Positions 1 through 11,430 of a DNA stretch of 64,000 nucleotides are shown one piece after another. The notes beneath the pieces are model-generated. The model saw nothing but the letters and a program-made list of their open reading frames with translations, did not search any database and was not told the origin of the DNA. A program made the translations under genes and the position numbers. Each line of letters begins with the position of its first letter. The first letter of the stretch is position 1. The DNA is taken from positions 17,254,001 through 17,318,000 of the forward strand of contig CM027380.1 of assembly GCA_015680905.1 (NCBI GenBank). The letters are read 5' to 3'. The DNA comes from Coptis chinensis (lineage: Eukaryota; Streptophyta; Magnoliopsida; Ranunculales; Ranunculaceae).

Positions 1-19
1 CACAAATGCTTGTCTTCGA

Positions 20-1540
20 AACTTCTCTAATCCAATGATAACGACGTGTATGTGCTTGGATCTAGAATGAAAACTTCGGTTCTTGCTCAAGTGGATGGCG
101 CCTTATCACATAGAACTACAAACCGCAACTTTTTAGCCCTATTTCGTCGAAGAACCTCTTCATCCATAGCAACTCTTTGCAACACTTTCGATGGGAATAA
201 TATACTTTCGAAATACGTAGTGGAGAGGGCAACACACTTTTGCAACTTAGATTGTCAAGAAACCGCTCCCCGCAAAAGTAACCCGGATAACCGGGGGTGG
301 ACTTCATCGAAGTCAACATCACCGCCATGTCTGCGATCGGTGTAGCCTTCAAGTAAGGGCTTACTTCCACCAAAACACAAACCACGATCACGGAAGTGCC
401 TTTGAGATATCTCAATATCCACTTAACACCTTCCCAATGCTCTTTACCCGGTTTGATGAAATCGCTTACAACCCCAACGGCGAAAGCAATATCCGGTCTA
501 GTACACACCATGGCATACATCAAAGCGCCCCATGCGGATGCATAAGGAATCTTTTCCATCCGACTCTGCTCATGCTCACCCTTAGGACACATCTCTTTGG
601 TCATGCGGGCGCCGCCAAAGCGGACAACCGACCGGGCAGCTTTGATCCATGTTGAATCTCTTCAACACCTTCCGATGTAGCTTTCTTGAGAGAGCCACAA
701 CTTCCCACTCTTTTCTCATCACGGTGATCCGCGATCCCAAGTATCGCTTTGCTTGACCCAAATCCTTCATCTCAAAGGACTTACTCAAGTCTTTCTTCAA
801 ATTGGATATCTTGTTGATGTTTGGGCCAACTATCAACATATCATCCACATCCAAATAATAGCCTGATGAAATCCCCATCCGGAAATCTCTCGAACAAACA
901 CACAATGATCGGAGCGGACTTCTTGTATCCTTGCTTCGCCATAAAGGAATCAAACTTTATGTACCAATGTCTCCGGTGCTTGCTTCAACCCATACAAGCT
1001 CTTTATCGGCTTGCATACTAGGTGCTCCTTGCCTTTGACCTCAAACCCCTCGGGTGGTCCATGTAGACATCTTCTTCAAGGTCTCCATGAAGAAAAGTCG
1101 TCTTAACATCTAGTCGCTCAACCTCTAGGTTCATACTTTGCGGTCATACCCAATACCACCCGGATAGAAGTCATCTTTACTACAGAGAGAAAAATCTCAT
1201 CAAAGTCAATCCCTTTTCTTTGACCAGAATCCGCTTCCACAACAAAGGCGAGCTTTATGCCTTGGGTGAGGATTGTTCTCCTCATGCTTGACTTTGTATA
1301 TCCACTTATTCTTGAGAACTTTTCTCCCCGCATGGGTTTCTCAACTAACTTCATAAGTGTGATTCTTATGCAAAGAATCCATCTCGTCATACATGGCCTT
1401 CAACCACTTTTCTTTGTGCGTACCTTCAAGTGCCTCTTGATAGTACATAGGTTCTCCACCATCCGATAGTAGCGCGCACGCATGTGGTGGATACCGGTTG
1501 AAGCTAGTCTCCCTCAATGTCGGACCTCCTTGCCTCATCT
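20..1540 (-). pseudogene. Copia reverse transcriptase and RNase H remnant
   Basis: Readable blocks in order are YQEALEGTHKEKWLKAM (RT start, ~1400-1470), GIDFDEIF and VVKMTSIRVVL (~1150-1210), a DVDDMLIVGP block at ~820-860 where the usual YVDD is altered, PYASAWGALMYAMVCTRP (~490-540), and LRYLKGTS (~390-420). The RNase H end (~30-290) includes CKELLWMKRF and SRSKHI. At least six frame changes interrupt the reading frame. This is dead polymerase sequence. Confidence 0.92.
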
Positions 1541-1882
1541 AATGGGTGCCTCGGGAGGTTGCACTTCTACTTGCTCTGGTGGTGGTTCATGCATCTCATC
1601 TGCATCTTCTATACCAATAGGTTCTATCCCATCATGAGCAATAGGATTCTCATCATGAGCTTCAAACTCATGGTTCTCTGCATTCTCAATGCCTTCTGCA
1701 CGTTCCACAGTAGGAACTTCTGGTTCTGAATCAACAAGATCATTAGTGAAAGCCTGTAACTTCTCACCCTCCTCAAAGTCTGCTATGGTTTGGTCTTCTA
1801 AGAACACAACATCTCGACTTCGGATTACCTTCTTGTTAATCGGATCATAGAGTTTGTAACCAAACTTTTCATCTCCATAACC

Positions 1883-2640
1883 TTAAAAATGCACTTTGCT
1901 TGGCTTTGTCATCAAGCTTGGATCTCTCATCCTTCGGAATATGCACAAATGCCCCCGCACCCCAAATACCCTCAAGTATCCATAATCAACATCTCTGCGA
2001 CCATACTCTCTCCGGATAATCACTATTCGAGGCTTTGCGGCGACGGGTTGATCACATGCACGCGGTATGCGCATTGCTTCTACCCGGTAGCTTCTAGGTA
2101 GCTTAGAGTGAGATAGCATGCATCTCATCCTCTCTACAATGGTGCGGTTCATTCTCTCTGCTATTCCATTCATTTGCGGTGTCTTGGGAACGGTGCGCTC
2201 ATGACGAATCCCATGACTCGGCAATACTCTTCAAATGGCCCAATGTACTCACCCCATTATCGGCGAATACATTTCAACAACTTCCCGGTCTCTCTTTCCA
2301 CCATCTTTGTGGAATTTCTCAAACACGCCAAATACTTCATCCTTGGTCTTGGACTATAGGCCCATATCTTTCTTGGACGATCATCAATGAATGTCAAAAG
2401 TACGAAAGCTCCCCGGTGGGACTTCACTCTCATAGGACCACATAAGTGCATTGTGCACTAGCTCAAGGGCGATTGTCCTTTCTCGTGAGACGGGGAATCT
2501 TTGGAAAGACACCCTATGTTGCTTTCCTACCAAACAAATGAGTACATGTATTTAAATGTGTACCTTTAATGTCCGGCATGACCTTTTGCTTAGCAAGAAC
2601 TTCCATCCCTTTTATGCCCATGTGACCGCGGTCTCTTGTG
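1883..2640 (-). pseudogene. Copia integrase core remnant
   Basis: The stretch reads through HLCGPMRVKSH and FIDDRPRKIW (2257-2451), then TPQMNGIAERMNRT and DYGYLRVFG (1883-2224). These are the first-aspartate and glutamate regions of the copia retroviral-type integrase core and the adjacent conserved block. The two halves are out of frame with each other. An acidic linker (1535-1807, FLEDQTIADFEEGE) joins it to reverse transcriptase, as in TNT1-type polyproteins. Confidence 0.88.
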
Positions 2641-2914
2641 CCCGATTGGATGAAGCTTCTTCTTCGCGCGTTAAACTTCGCTTTACACAAACTAGCCCGT
2701 GTTTTGTAAAGAGAGCAAGTTTTCTTTCCTCACGCTGCTTCTGATGGAACCTCTGCTTTCGGTTTCCATACCCCGTTACCAAACGAGTTTACAAAGCCAT
2801 CGTCATCTAATTTCCCAGCCGAAATTAGGCTTAACCGTATGTCAGGGACATGTCTTACATCCTTGAGTGTCAAGGTGTAGCCGACATTGGTTTCTACATG
2901 AACATCTCCAATGC

Positions 2915-3780
2915 CTATAATCTTCGAGGCGCCATCATATTACCCATCCTCACTTCACCATATTCACCACACGGTTGTAGGTAGTGAAGAATCCCCGCAA
3001 TCGCGATGTGGCGTGATAGGATGCTCCCCGTATCTATCACCCACTCGTATCCTCGACATGAGGTACTAAGGCGGACACACCACAATCGACCACAATTCCC
3101 CACTAGGTCGCCGACTAGTGTGGTAGTATCTCCTGCCTGTGTTTCCGTTCCTCTGCACCATATCTTCATGTACCACGTTATTCTTCTCATCCCTCTTCGA
3201 TTGTTACGCGACTCATATCCGAAGTGGCCTTTTGTGGCACAATAGTAACATTGCCTCTCTCGCGCTTAGGAGTTCTAGCTTCACCCCTAGATTTATACGC
3301 CATCACCTCTAGAACGAGATGGTTTTACTCCCGACCTCTCCCCGTTTCTCGTGAAAAGATCTCTCGAGTGAGAAGAGCCGCTTCTTGCACTCCTTCTAGT
3401 CTCCTCATTCAACAAAGGCGTGGTAGCCATCTCCATGGTAACAATTCCATCCTTGGTCGCTCCATGTAGAAAACCGCTAATGTCTCCCACTTTCGGGTAG
3501 AGAGCCTAATAGAAACAAAGCCTCAACCGTCTCCCAAATTGATCTTCATCAAATGCATCGATTGATGATATTACGTACTTCATTAAGATGCTCGGACATT
3601 GAAGAACCTTCTTGGTACTTCCGTTCCGCGCAAACTTCTTAACGACTAGCACTTTGTTTCCACCCGACTTCCTCTCATAAAGGTCTTGAGTTTCTTCCAT
3701 AGGCCAAGGTTGTAGTCTCTTAGGCCACATGGTGAAAGACACAATCGTCAATCCAATCGCCTAATGTATCCAATCGCTTT
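2915..3780 (-). pseudogene. Copia gag and protease remnant
   Basis: Three frame-broken pieces are visible. At 3506-3751 is the gag core with LYERKSGGNKV and LRLCF, the UBN2/copia gag signature. Near 3205-3245 is a zinc knuckle of form CYYC-x4-H whose last cysteine has become serine. At 2915-3190 is the protease with WVIDTGS, the aspartic protease DTGS motif. The pieces lie in different frames and internal stops separate them, so no functional protein is expected. Confidence 0.85.
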
Positions 3781-4040
3781 TACGTCAAGCTTTTTCCACT
3801 CCGGCCTCATCGATCTTTTACGGTTTTACTCCCTCATTCTCAATGGGAAGTGCCAAGTCCTTGCGGTATAGCAAGTCTTCCATCTTGGCTTTCGGATGGT
3901 GTAGTTCTTCCTATTCGGACTCATCATACGAGTGTTCACGGAATGGTCCATCTCTACAAGTTATTTAACCTCAAATCTTCTCTCAGGAATTTCGTCAAAC
4001 ACCTTCTGACCAAGATTCGGATAACACCCTAGGCTATTCT

Positions 4041-4059
4041 AACCAAGGCTCTGATACCA
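4041..4059 (-). other. Primer binding site, tRNA-iMet type
   Basis: On the minus strand, two bases after the LTR end, lies TGGTATCAGAGCCTTGGTT. Its first 12 bases are the classic plant copia PBS complementary to the 3' end of initiator methionine tRNA. It fixes both the orientation of the element and the inner edge of the LTR. Confidence 0.92.
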
Positions 4060-4061
4060 CT

Positions 4062-4777
4062 TGTTGGGGTTATTTACACCAATACCAATCGGTTCCCCCA
4101 CTACACAGATAACTTGTATATGAACTCAATTCAACTCCGGATAAAATCTAAATATCAACTACAACCTATACTAACATGCCCAACTCGCTAAACAACTATC
4201 AACAACAAATAATAATGTAAAGCAGTAAAAGGCAAACCACAACACAAAGATTTACCGTGGTTCGGCCAATGATGCCTACTTCCACAAGAGCCAGTTCTTA
4301 ATAAAGTGGGAAGGAAGATTACAATCTCTCCTTACAGTCTCTCACCTTACTAGATCACTCTTATCTCTTTACAGGGTTGTTTCTCTGTAAAGGTTCTCTC
4401 TCTTTTGTTTTAGTCTGGATTCCAATCCTTCTGACTTGTTTGGTTTTGTTTTTCAAAACCTTGATTTTTAGTTTTATCTCCAAAACCAAATTTACGCAAA
4501 ATCTTGTAGTGAAGCCCACGGGCCAAAGACTGGCGCCGGCGGCCTTATGGAGCGCTGGTCGCTTAAGACATCGACATCGGCGGTCGGTCGCTTTCAGCGG
4601 GGCGCCTCTATGTATCTTGGAACTTCGAGCGGTCGCCCCTCTATGATGGCGGGTCGCCTATTCTCTTGGAACTCGGCGCGCGAGTCGCGCTTCTATCCGA
4701 AGCGACATGTTCGATGTTCGATGTCGACCCGTTTCTCTCGGCTCGTTTCTCTCCTCATGTGAGGGATAACTCCAACA
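4062..4777 (-). repeat. 5' LTR of the Ty1/copia element
   Basis: The LTR runs TGTTGG...CCAACA (716 bp) between the PBS and unrelated flanking DNA. The terminal hexamers are perfect inverted repeats with TG...CA ends. A GC-rich segment at about 4510-4740 contrasts with the AT-rich remainder. The partner LTR is outside the window, so the outer boundary rests on the terminal motif alone. Confidence 0.8.
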
Positions 4778-5790
4778 ATTACAGCATCCCCCAACAAGCT
4801 ACCAATTAGGCCAGGGCACAACCTTAGGGCCCGGCTCTACGGTGAAGGGGGAGGTACCGGAGTTTGCTGGAACGCTTTATTCCAACTGAAATCTTGCAGA
4901 AAAGAGATTGTTCTTTTCTTCATTGATGGTGAGACTGATCTAGGTGCTGAATGGATATGTTGCCGAGCAATTCACATCATTACTCGTGATTGCTGGCCTA
5001 GTATGCTTACTTCATTGGTTTTACGTCCCAAGAAGGTGGTATACTTGAAGGTTACTGGGACGCAACATTGGCTTCTCCTGCAGAACCAGTTCAGTCTCCT
5101 CTTATGTCACCTCCTGCTGCAGTTTAGTTAGTCACAGTGTCTACTCATTCTAGCTTACTTAATTATAAGTGATGAGTGCAGTTGGAATGATGTTACCATA
5201 AGCCTAAGCGCTTTAAAATCTGTATTTATTTGTTATATTTCTTGGTCTACGTTTGAAATCAACATGCATATACGCAGAAGATCTGGCTTGAGCAAAATCA
5301 ACTAGTGTATTCAAGGGTAAATTCCCATGCCTCAGGGTAGACGAGTATTTGTTTTGTGTGCATACAACGTGCAGCGTAGGCCGCAACAGATACTCCAGAT
5401 TATACTTGAAGTCATTTCATTGGCCTATTTATTTGGAAATGGTGCAAACGATATGAAAATGATTGTTCAGTTTATAGTTATTCTCCAGCCAATAACGCCG
5501 AATTGGAACTCAATCATATATCACACAAAATATATGGTGCATATGGACATATGGTGATTCGACACTGAATTATATTACTACTAGTTTACACCCAACAGTG
5601 CTGCATAATGGGCGGTGTCATGCTGTTGCCTCTTGTGAGGGATTAGTGCCGGGGTTTGTCCAGGGCAGGCGTGGATGCCTAGCCTCAGTTTGAGCATGGT
5701 TTCAAGTTTCAACAACCAATACATACAATCAAAATAACCCTAAATCCTATCAATAGTATACTTACTTGTACAAAATTAATTGCTAGACCT
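4778..5790. other. Intergenic DNA with a possible unidentified coding fragment
   Basis: Between the LTR and the tRNA no gene is recognised. At 4870-5130 there are short open, less AT-rich stretches, including one reading DATLASPAEPVQSP and one reading AEQFTSLLVIAGLVC in a different frame. They may be remains of exons of the locus the copia element inserted into. I cannot name the family. Confidence 0.3.
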
Positions 5791-5831
5791 GCATTTTAAA
5801 AAGTGACTCCATTAAGTTGGTACAACCAGGA

Positions 5832-5903
5832 TGCGTCTGCCGGGAGTCGAACCCGGGTCTATTGCTTGGAAGGCAATTATCCTAACCGTTGGACTACAGA
5901 CGC
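5832..5903 (-). tRNA. tRNA-Gly (anticodon TCC)
   Basis: A 72-base, intronless tRNA gene. The acceptor stem pairs GCGTCTG with CAGACGC, followed by discriminator A. The D arm contains the box A-like TAGTCCAACGG, the anticodon loop reads CTTCCAA with TCC at its centre, and the T arm contains GGTTCGACTCC as box B. An oligo-T run on the transcribed strand lies about 30 bases downstream (5798-5802) and may serve as the Pol III terminator. No mismatches are seen in the arms, so it is likely functional. Confidence 0.97.
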
Positions 5904-6363
5904 TATGTGTTCATACTGGTTAATTGATAAAGAACACCCAAAAGTAGATTTGTTTTTTTTCTTTTTTTTCAAAAGTAGATCCCTTGGTTAATTGATTACT
6001 TCGCATATTCAAGAGGTAGTTACTGCTGTTCTCTTGCATATTCATGTGGAAAGGGGGTGTTAGTGATGGATTGATAGTTTTGTCCATTCAGAAATAGGTA
6101 TTCTCTTGTCCATTACGAATTACGATTCTTTTTTGTTGACGAATGAACTCTTGAAAAGGAATAACCGTTCATTGTGAATTGAACCTTCATACTAGTCTTT
6201 ACCCCAAAAAAAAATAATAAATAAAATTAAAGTCCTAATTAAGTCCAAATGAAAATGGAAACAAATTAGTTAAATACTAGATTTTGGACCCGGACATACG
6301 TCCGGGATCTATTAAATATTTTGTGGGCTGAAAATGCTTTACAAAATGTCTCACACACATTTT

Positions 6364-7018
6364 CGAATCAGAATATATTTTTATTGAAAATAAATCGAAA
6401 TACATTAATGACCAACGATTATGGTGCATAAGTATTTGGAAACTAATTAAGAGATCAAATTGAGATAGCCTCATCACTTTGTGGTGTGGATATTAATCCG
6501 TAATTTTCAGATGGAATTATCTTAAACTCGATCTATCTTGTATAATAATTTTATTATATTTATGGTCGTTTAGCGGCAAATTTTCGAATCAGAATATATT
6601 TTTATTAAAAATAAACCGAAATACGTTAATGAGCAGCGATTATGATGCATAAGTACTTGGAAACCAATGGATCAAATTGAGATAGCCTATTCACTTTGTG
6701 GTTTAGGATATTAATCTATAATTTTCAAATAGAATTATATTAAACTCGATCTAGCTTGTATAATAGTTTTCTTAGATTTATGGTGATTTAGTCAGAAATT
6801 TTTTTAATCGAGAATATATTTTTATTGAAAATAAAACGAAATACGTTAATGAACAGCAATTATGGTGCATAAGTACTTGGAAACTAAGGGATCAAATTAA
6901 GATATTCTATTCACTTTGTGGTTTAGAATATTAATCTGTAATTTTCAAATGAAATTATTTTAAACTCGATCTAGCTTGTATAATAGTTTTATTAGATTTA
7001 TGGTGATTTAGCGGTAAA
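6364..7018 (-). repeat. Three tandem copies of a ~220-bp unit
   Basis: The phrase AGAATATATTTTTATTGAAA recurs at 6370, 6591 and 6811, giving periods of 221 and 220 bp. Each copy also holds a TGATGCATAAGTA-like or TGGTGCATAAGTA phrase and a TTAAACTCGATCTA phrase. The copies differ by scattered substitutions and small indels. The block lies only in copy A, between its apparent old 3' hairpin (7127-7149) and its present 3' terminus. Confidence 0.9.
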
Positions 7019-7494
7019 TCATCACCGTTAAAACTACGTACTAATGTGTACAAATCACTAAAACAGATTGATTGTTTCCATATCCTCAAATAATACACTA
7101 CTCCCACTTGAAAAGATTTATCATATGATCGTGTCCTACGAACGGGTGCCGTTATATTAAATTATTCTAAAAATATTAGCAACTATGCATAGTTATGAGA
7201 TATGAAAATTATATTAATTACTCATTTAAATTTCTTGCACCACTCTCTATAAAATGAAGCACCAAATCTTGATAAAACTAATCGACTTTTTTTTTTTATT
7301 GTTAGGTTTAATAATTGAAGTTATGCCCAATCTTGCGTGAAGATAATATTGAAGATACTTGAATAGCAAGGTATTCCCAATCACAATAAAAAGAATTATA
7401 ATAAACAATACTTAAAATGCAAAACTATATTTGTCGAGACATTTATCCCCCCTACATAAAATACAAATATGTTTTAGGGTTATTAGTTCAATGC

Positions 7495-8930
7495 ATTTGC
7501 ACCAAGTTTATGATTTTCCATTAATTATTCTTTGTGGTTAGTTTAATATAGTATGTTGCATCCCGTTTCTAATTTCTCATTAATTATTCTTTGAAGTTAG
7601 TACAATGCAGTTGCATCAAGTTTTCGATTTTCCGTTAATTATTATTTGAGGTTAGTACAGTGCAATTACATCCACTTTATGATTTCCCGTTAGTTATTAA
7701 TTAAAGTTAATTCAAGACGCATGTCTGATTGCATCCAGTTTTTGATGTTTAGTTAATTAGTCTTTGAGATTAGTTCATTGTATTTGCATCCAGGTTCCAA
7801 TCTCCCGTTAATTACTCTTTGAAGTTAGTTCAATATATTTGCATCCAGTTTCTGATTTCTCATTAATTATTTTTCTAGGTTAGTTCGATAGTTTACAATT
7901 TCTATACAGTTTGCATACATGTAAGAGTCTATTTTTATAAACTCACTTTCGCTTTTGGGTTCATAATTACTTGTAATTACTCATATGAGAAGGCTAAAAA
8001 GTGGATATTTATGCCTTGAGGTCAATCGATCGATGCAGTTACATCCGACTTCCGATTTCTAGTTAACCATTTTTTATGTTATTTCAATGCATTTGCATCC
8101 AATTTTTGATTTCCGTTAGTTAATCTCGATTTTAGTTTAATGCAGTTGCATCCAGGTTTTAGTTTTCCATTAATTATTCTTTGAGGTTAGTTCAATGCAG
8201 TTGCATATAATTTTTAGATTTTATGTTAATTGTCATTTGAGGTTAGTTCAATGCATTTGCATCAAGTTTCGATTTCCGGTTAATTATTTTTTTTGTTAGT
8301 TCAATGCAGTTACATCAAATTTATAATTTTCCGTTAATTATTCATTTAGGTTAGTTCAGTGTAGTTTCATCCATTTTTTAATGTTTCATTAATTAGTCTT
8401 TGAGATTAGTTCATTGCATTTGGATCCAGTTTCCGATTTCCTTGTAATAACTCTTTAAAAGGTTAGTTCAATACATCTGCATCTAGTTTCTGATTATTTA
8501 TGCTTTGAGGTTAGTTCGATATAATTATATCCAGTTTTTTATTTTCCGTTAACTATTCTTTGAGGTTATTTCAATGCATTTGCATTTAGTTTTCAATTTC
8601 CCACCAATTATTTTATGAGGTTAGTTCAATGCAGTTACATTCGGTTTTTGATTTTATGTTAATTATTTTTTGAGTTAAGTTCAATGCATTCGCATTCAGT
8701 TTCCGGTTTCCCATTAATTATTATTTGAGGTTTGTTTGATGTATTTGCAATTTTGCATACCATTTCCGATTTTCCAATAAATATTTTTCAAGGATTTGCA
8801 TTCAATTTCTAATTATCCGTTAGTTACTCTCTGTCATTAGTTTAATGCAATTTGCATAAAGGTTATGATTTCCCATTAATTACTCCTTGAGCTCAGTTAT
8901 GTATTTGAATCCAGTTTCCAATTTCCTTAT
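7495..8930 (-). repeat. Minisatellite array 1, ~55-bp unit, about 26 copies
   Basis: A diverged tandem array whose plus-strand consensus contains GAGGTTAGTTCAATGCA, then TTTGCATCCAGTTTCCGATT, then TCCCGTTAATTATTC. Copies vary through substitutions and a few bases of length. The centre holds an ATTTGCAT octamer. The block fills the left half of Helitron copy A. Confidence 0.92.
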
Positions 8931-9474
8931 AATTATCCAATGTGGTGTGTAATACCAACTTCTACTGATCCATCTGTAGTGTCATTGAAAACATGACATA
9001 AAAAGTAAATTATACTTAATTTACTATGTGGGATCATCGAAGATTATCTATTTTCGATTTCTCGTTAATTATTCTTTTTAAATTATGCATGACTCACTAT
9101 GTGGAATCTTCAAAGATTATTATCTAACGGGTGTTGTTATATTAATTATTCTAAAAAATATTTGCAAATATGCATAACTATTATATATTAATATTATATT
9201 GATCACTCAATCAAATTTCTTATAACGTGAAAACCTCACTCTCCATTAAAAAAAATAACTCACCTTTGATAAAATTCTTCAACTTCATTTTTTTGTTTAA
9301 TAATAGAAGTTTGATTGAATTTTTGTGAGATTGCCTAATAAGGCGAAGTTCATATATATTGAAGCTACTTGAATAGCAAAGAGTTCCCAATCATACGGAA
9401 AGAGATAAGATAAATATCATTTTAAATGCAAAACTATACTTATCGAGACATTCCCACAACATATAACCCAACTA
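8931..9474 (-). repeat. Spacer between arrays, duplicate of the Helitron subterminal region
   Basis: This ~540-bp spacer repeats much of 7140-7490: the run from GTTATATTAATTATTCTAAA through the AT-rich segment to the TATCGAGACATT phrase occurs in both. It shows the element is a tandem dimer of a subterminal-plus-array module. The same layout recurs, inverted, at 44290-44870 in copy B. Confidence 0.75.
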
Positions 9475-10375
9475 TGTTTTGAGGTTAGTTTAATGCATTT
9501 GTATTTAGTTTCGATTTTTTAAGTATTTATATTTTGAGGTTAGTTCAATGCGGTTGCATCCAATTTCCAATTCCCATTATTTATTTTTTGAGATCAGTTT
9601 AATGCAGTTGCATCCAGTTTACGATTGATCGTTAATTATTCTTTTTCGTTAGTTCAATACATTTGCATCAAATTCCCAATTTTCTATTAATTGTTTTTAG
9701 GTCGGTTCAATGCATTTGCATCCAGGTTTCGATTTCCGTTAATTATTCTCAGGAGATTAGTTTGATGTATTTGCATCAAGTTTTCGATTTCTCGTGTTTA
9801 TTATCTGATAAAGTTGCATTTGCATCTAGTTTCGATTTCCGTTAATTATTGTTTGAGGTTAGTTCAATGAGTTTGCATCTAGTTTCCGATTTCCCGTTAA
9901 TTATTTCTTGAGGTTTTGCATCCAGTATATTTTTTGAGATTAGTTCAATGCAGTTACATCCGGTTTTCGATTTTCCGTTAATTATTTTTTAAGATTAGTT
10001 CCACGCATTTGCATTATGTTTTCAATTTATAATTAATTTTTCTTTGAGGTTAGCTCAATACAGTTGCATCCAGTTTTCGATTTCCCATTAATTTAATCTT
10101 TGAGGGTTAGCTCAATGCATTTGCATCCAGTTTCTGATTTTTCGACAATTATTTTTTTATGTTAGTTTGATGTATTTGTATCCAAGTTTTGATTTTCTGT
10201 TAATTATTCTTTGAGATTAGTTTAATGCAGTTGTATCCATATTCTGATTTTATATTAATTACTTTTTAAGATTAGTTTAATGCTTGCATTTGCATCCAGT
10301 TTCCGATTTCCCGTTAAATATTATTTGAGGTTAGTTCGATGCATTTGCATCCAGTTTTCCGTTCCTCATTAATTG
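9475..10375 (-). repeat. Minisatellite array 2, ~55-bp unit, about 16 copies
   Basis: It uses the same unit as array 1 and lies after the spacer. Some units are shortened (for example near 9790 and 9915). Downstream, 10376-10560 matches the corresponding flank of copy B (43300-43440, inverted), showing the array sits in a conserved element context. Confidence 0.9.
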
Positions 10376-10589
10376 TTTTTTGTCGTTAATTTCATTAAAT
10401 ATTATATATATTTTAAAATATTTGTCATTATTGCTTTGCCGTTATTATTATTTTTTTCATTTTCTATTATATCTTTTGTATAATTATTTTTAACTATATT
10501 TTGAAGTCATGTTAAGGATATATTCGAAATAAGTCGGTGTTTTATCATAGATACTAAAATTGTATGATTTGTAATATGAAATTAGTTTA

Positions 10590-10990
10590 TACAAATCACC
10601 TATTTTTTAGTATTTTTTTTTTATTTGATCAAATATAAATTAGTTTTTACTAATCACCTATTTTTTAGCAATTTTTTTTTATTTGATCAAATATATAAGA
10701 ATTGGAACACTAAAACTCTCCAAATATAAGAATTAGAAATACACTCAAACTCTCCAAATCACCTATTTTTTTAGTAATTTTTTTTAGTATTTCTACAAAT
10801 CACCTATTTTTTTAGTAATATTTTTTTATTTGATCAAATATATAAGAATTGGAAATACACTCAAACTCTCCAAATATAAGAATTAGAAATATACTCAAAC
10901 TCTTCAAATATCTTTCATATTAGAGTGCCACATAAGATAGAAAAAAAAAGCTAACTCTCATATTAGAGTGCCACATAGGAGAGAGAAAAT
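10590..10990 (-). repeat. Short AT-rich repeats at the Helitron 5' end
   Basis: The phrases CAAATCACCTATTTTTTAG and TTTATTTGATCAAATAT recur four and three times respectively between 10590 and 10860. TAAGAATTAGAAATA-like phrases alternate with ACTCAAACTCTCCAAATA. CATATTAGAGTGCCACATA occurs twice (about 10916 and 10958). These sit directly inside the inferred 5' terminus of copy A and are absent from copy B. Confidence 0.75.
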
Positions 10991-11040
10991 CCTTCTTTAA
11001 AGGTCTCTCCTTTAGTATATAGATAGTAGATACGCCATCA

Positions 11041-11430
11041 AACACACCCAAAGTTGAATAAACAAACATACATATATGTGTACAAATTAAGATTTAATTA
11101 ATTTCGACTCATATATAGTTAGTCTCACTTCTATATGTAGTTCAAACTAATCATTTTAAATTAAAGGTGACAATGGTTGTCAAAAAAATTTGTATATTAA
11201 AAACCAAAAATTATATTTCAAGATTCTTTCGAAATCACAAACTATGAACCTAAGACAACATGAGTTTGACAACCAGTAGTCCAATACTACGTTTCTATTT
11301 GTTTCCATAAAAAACAGTAGTTATTTATAGTATAAAAGTTTTATCACTCACATGAATTCGGGCCAAATTGTATATTTCAACCATGAAACATGCACAGATT
11401 GTAGTATTAGTAGGGAGGGGTTCATGGGAC
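11041..11430. other. AT-rich intergenic DNA
   Basis: No coding potential, RNA gene or repeat structure recognised in this stretch between the Helitron and the MITE cluster. Confidence 0.6.

Larger units (their letters stand above)
1..4777 (-). mobile_element. Ty1/copia LTR retrotransposon, decayed, 3' end outside window
   Basis: Reading on the minus strand from 4777, the element shows a 5' LTR, a PBS complementary to initiator tRNA-Met, gag, protease, integrase, reverse transcriptase and RNase H in the order integrase before RT, which defines Ty1/copia. The domains resemble the TNT1-94 group in wording (CTRPDIA, KEHWE, LRYLKGTS, CKELLWMK). All domains are split among reading frames by small indels, so no full polyprotein remains. 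The 3' LTR would lie upstream of base 1, so the element's total size and target duplication cannot be read here. Confidence 0.93.
6277..11030 (-). mobile_element. Non-autonomous Helitron with internal minisatellite arrays (copy A)
   Basis: On the minus strand the element starts TCTACTATCTATATACTAAA after a host A (11031 on plus is T) and ends CTAG before a host T (plus 6276 is A). That is the A|TC...CTRR|T rule of Helitron insertion. Nine bases before the end is a 7-bp perfect hairpin, CCCGGAC-loop-GTCCGGG (6290-6307). No Rep/helicase coding is seen in the 4.75 kb. The interior has a triplicated ~220-bp unit, two arrays of ~55-bp repeats, and a spacer between them that repeats the subterminal region. 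A related copy in the other orientation ends at 46554. Confidence 0.85.

Noticed and set aside
46-345. Plus-strand ORFs across 46-4032
   Set aside because: They are antisense shadows of the minus-strand copia polyprotein.
6277-11030. CRISPR-like array of regular repeats
   Set aside because: The 55-bp units are directly adjacent and diverged, with no spacers, in a plant nuclear context; they are Helitron minisatellites.
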